Of a DNA stretch of 6,876 nt, positions 4,942 to 6,876 are shown piece by piece (position 1 is the stretch's first letter; every line of letters starts with the position of its first letter). The DNA is taken from NCBI GenBank assembly GCA_031260385.1, contig JAIRKB010000197.1:1-6876 (forward strand), read 5' to 3'. Below the pieces are notes generated by a model that had not been told where the DNA came from, did no database searches, and saw nothing but the letters and a program-made list of their open reading frames with translations. This DNA is from Propionibacteriaceae bacterium. Its GTDB lineage: Bacteria > Actinomycetota > Actinomycetes > Propionibacteriales > Propionibacteriaceae. Both the position numbers and the translations under genes were made by a program.

Positions 4942-6876
4942 CTATGAGGTGGCAATGAAGTCCGCCGCTAACTGGGCGTAGACGCGCGCCGCCAACTCCA
5001 CTTCGTCGATCGGAACGTATTCGTTCGGACGGTGGGCTTGGGCGAGATCGCCCGGCCCGTAAACTGACCCCGCGATGCCCGCTTGGGCGAGCAGTTCGAC
5101 CTCGCAGTAGCCGCGGAAGAGCATCGATTGGGCCGGGGTGCCAGTGGCTTGCTGGTGCGCTCGTTCGAGGGCGCGGGTGGCGGCAGAGTCCGGTTCGGCT
5201 TGCCAGGGGTTAAAGGACTGTTCACAGACCAGGTCGGCATCAAGATCGTTTGTGCTGCAAACCTGGGCGAAGAGTTGGCGGATTTCCTCGATTACTTCGG
5301 CCATGTTTTCGCCCGGGAGAACCTGGCGGTCGAAAGCGATCTTGCACAGGTCGGGCACGAAGGTGACGCCGACGCCCCCCTCAATAACGCCAAGGTTCAA
5401 GCTGGGGTCGACGCCGAACCCAAGCTTGCTACCGAGGCCTTTGAGGGAAGCGCGGTATGACTCGAGGGCTTGGATGATCGGACTCATTGCCAGGATGGCG
5501 TTGTCGCCGAGTTCGGCCATGCCGGTGTGGGAGGTGCGTCCCCGGACTTGGGCGGTGAACTCGGCGGCTCCTTGGATCGCCGAGGCGATCATTAGTGAGG
5601 TTGGCTCACCAACGTAGGCTCGAGTGCAGTTTTTGAGGGTTCCGGCGTTAAGCAGAGCGTGGGTGCCTTTAAACCAGACCTCTTCGTCAATCACGGCGGT
5701 GAGCAGGAGACTGCGTTGGCGGGGCCGGTCGGATTGGGCGATGGCTTCGAGGGCGGCGACCATGGCGGCAAGACCAGCCTTCATGTCGGCGGTGCCACGT
5801 CCGTAGATCTTGCCATCGAGGATTTCGCCGCCGAGGGGTTCGACCGACCACAAGCCAAGGTCGCCGATGGCGACAGTGTCGAGATGGGCGTTGAAGAGGA
5901 GGGTTTCCTCGGATTGGCCGTCTAGGCGGGCGATGACGTTGGGGCGGCCCGGCTCGACCTCTTGGAGTTCAACCTCTAGACCGGCGGCAGCTAGGCGGTT
6001 GGCCACGAGGTGGGCGGCTTCGGCTTCGCGGCCGGGCGGGTTCTCGGAGTTGGCTCTAATCAGGTCGTGCAGGAATGTACGGAGGGCGGCGTTGTCAATG
6101 GCGGGGGCGGCTGAGGGGTGTTCCCTGGCCAAACTGGCTGAAATGGCTGGTGAGGGTGGGGGGCTCGATTCGACCTTGGTGGTCGGGAACTTGGCGGCGG
6201 GTAGGCCGCGGATCGACTTCAGGAGGTGGCGGGAAAGTTCAGAGAAGTGAGGGTAGGACTGCATTTCAAGGCGACGAGGGCGGGCTAGATCAACCTCGGC
6301 TTGAACATGGATTCGGCCGGGGCGCGGTGTCATCGTCACAACGCGGTCCGAGATGTAAACCGCCTCCTCAATATCGTGGGTGACGAACAGAACCGTCAGG
6401 CGGTGGGCCTCCCAGATCTCGGTCAGCAACTCCTGCATATCGCGCCGAGTCAAGGCATCGAGGGCGCCGAAAGGTTCGTCCATGAGCAGGATCTCTGGGT
6501 GGTAGCTGAGCGAGCGAGCGAGAGCGACCCGCTGCTGCATACCCCCGGAAAGCTGGGCTGGATAGACATCTTCAAAACCCTCTAGTCCGACTAGGACGAG
6601 GTTCTCCCGGGCTCGTTCCCGGCGTTGGGTAGCGCTGAGTGGCTCACCGCGCAAGGCGAACTCGACAGTCTTTTGGGCGGTCAACCAGGGCAGCAAGGTG
6701 GCGTGTTGAAAGACCACTCCCCGATCACGACCAGGCCCGGTCACCGGCTTACCCGAAACCAGGACCTCGCCACTCGTCGGTTCGACCAAACCAGCGATCA
6801 CCGCCAACAAGGTGGATTTGCCACAACCGGAGACCCCGACCAGGGAGACAAACTCCTGATCGCCGAGAGTGAGATC
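4942..6876 (-). CDS. ABC importer ATPase fused to M20 metallo-amidohydrolase (5' end beyond window)
   Basis: This open frame of 644 visible residues enters from the right edge; only the first few dozen residues should be missing. Numbering from the edge, residues 1-225 are a nitrate/sulfonate/taurine-type ABC ATPase: Walker A GVSGCGKST (14-22), Q-loop Gln57, signature LSGGMQQ (109-115), Walker B with Asp133-Glu134, H-loop His167. Residues 226-261 are a Pro/Ser/Ala linker. Residues 262-644 are a full M20 peptidase (ArgE/DapE/YlmB class): His331-x-Asp333 (HLD), Asp364 (GRGTADMKAG), Glu398-Glu399, Glu424 (VGEPTS), dimerisation-domain His450 (TSHTG), His615 (AHRPNE). All nucleotide- and metal-binding residues are intact, so both halves should work. 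The ATPase would power import and the M20 half would hydrolyse an N-acyl or N-formyl amide in the cytoplasm. Bacillus thiamin-pyrimidine salvage uses separate ThiZ and YlmB with these roles, so that is my preferred guess. Acyl-amino-acid or peptide use is possible. Permease and binding-protein genes probably lie to the right. Confidence 0.9.
   Translation of the reverse strand, partial: DLTLGDQEFVSLVGVSGCGKSTLLAVIAGLVEPTSGEVLVSGKPVTGPGRDRGVVFQHATLLPWLTAQKTVEFALRGEPLSATQRRERARENLVLVGLEGFEDVYPAQLSGGMQQRVALARSLSYHPEILLMDEPFGALDALTRRDMQELLTEIWEAHRLTVLFVTHDIEEAVYISDRVVTMTPRPGRIHVQAEVDLARPRRLEMQSYPHFSELSRHLLKSIRGLPAAKFPTTKVESSPPPSPAISASLAREHPSAAPAIDNAALRTFLHDLIRANSENPPGREAEAAHLVANRLAAAGLEVELQEVEPGRPNVIARLDGQSEETLLFNAHLDTVAIGDLGLWSVEPLGGEILDGKIYGRGTADMKAGLAAMVAALEAIAQSDRPRQRSLLLTAVIDEEVWFKGTHALLNAGTLKNCTRAYVGEPTSLMIASAIQGAAEFTAQVRGRTSHTGMAELGDNAILAMSPIIQALESYRASLKGLGSKLGFGVDPSLNLGVIEGGVGVTFVPDLCKIAFDRQVLPGENMAEVIEEIRQLFAQVCSTNDLDADLVCEQSFNPWQAEPDSAATRALERAHQQATGTPAQSMLFRGYCEVELLAQAGIAGSVYGPGDLAQAHRPNEYVPIDEVELAARVYAQLAADFIATS

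Noticed and set aside
5083..5460. 125-codon plus-strand frame, with neighbours at 5138-5617 and 5810-6250
   Set aside because: These are antisense to the M20 domain, whose catalytic residues are all intact in the minus-strand frame. They carry no family motif and result from GC-rich codon bias.
6094..6201. Separate start codon for the M20 half
   Set aside because: There is no ATG in the linker, and the one in-frame TTG (near the Ser-Leu-Ala-Arg codons) has no ribosome binding site before it; a continuous fusion fits better.

Overview
The window looks like part of a Gram-positive chromosome, most likely Actinomycetota of intermediate GC (high fifties per cent by eye). The grounds are two Sec-exported wall or surface proteins without outer-membrane features, and an M23 peptidase carrying the cysteine pair (Cys264/Cys337) common in actinobacterial secreted M23 enzymes. 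I cannot name a genus.

Layout. Positions 1-3415, minus strand, hold one uninterrupted reading frame of at least 1138 residues: an exported protein made of glycine-rich beta-helix-type repeats. It runs off the left edge, so its C-terminus and any wall anchor are not visible. Positions 3416-3821 are a 406-bp divergent intergenic region rich in short dyads and a phased direct repeat, with a good vegetative promoter reading right. Positions 3822-4916, plus strand, encode a secreted M23 peptidoglycan hydrolase with a CwlO/PcsB-like coiled-coil front end. After a 25-bp convergent gap, positions 4942-6876, minus strand, hold one frame running off the right edge that joins an ABC importer ATPase of the TauB/SsuB/ThiZ type to a complete M20 (ArgE/DapE/YlmB-like) metallo-amidohydrolase.

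How they fit together. The left pair is a cell-envelope locus: a hydrolase and a large surface protein expressed divergently from a shared control region. The right gene is metabolic and probably the last gene of an importer operon lying to the right. Its fusion of import ATPase and amide-cleaving enzyme is the most unusual item here. It suggests uptake of an N-acylated small molecule followed by its deacylation inside the cell. By analogy with Bacillus ThiXYZ/YlmB, formyl-aminopyrimidine salvage for thiamin is the leading hypothesis, but the substrate is not shown by the sequence.

No rRNA, tRNA, CRISPR array or mobile element was found.
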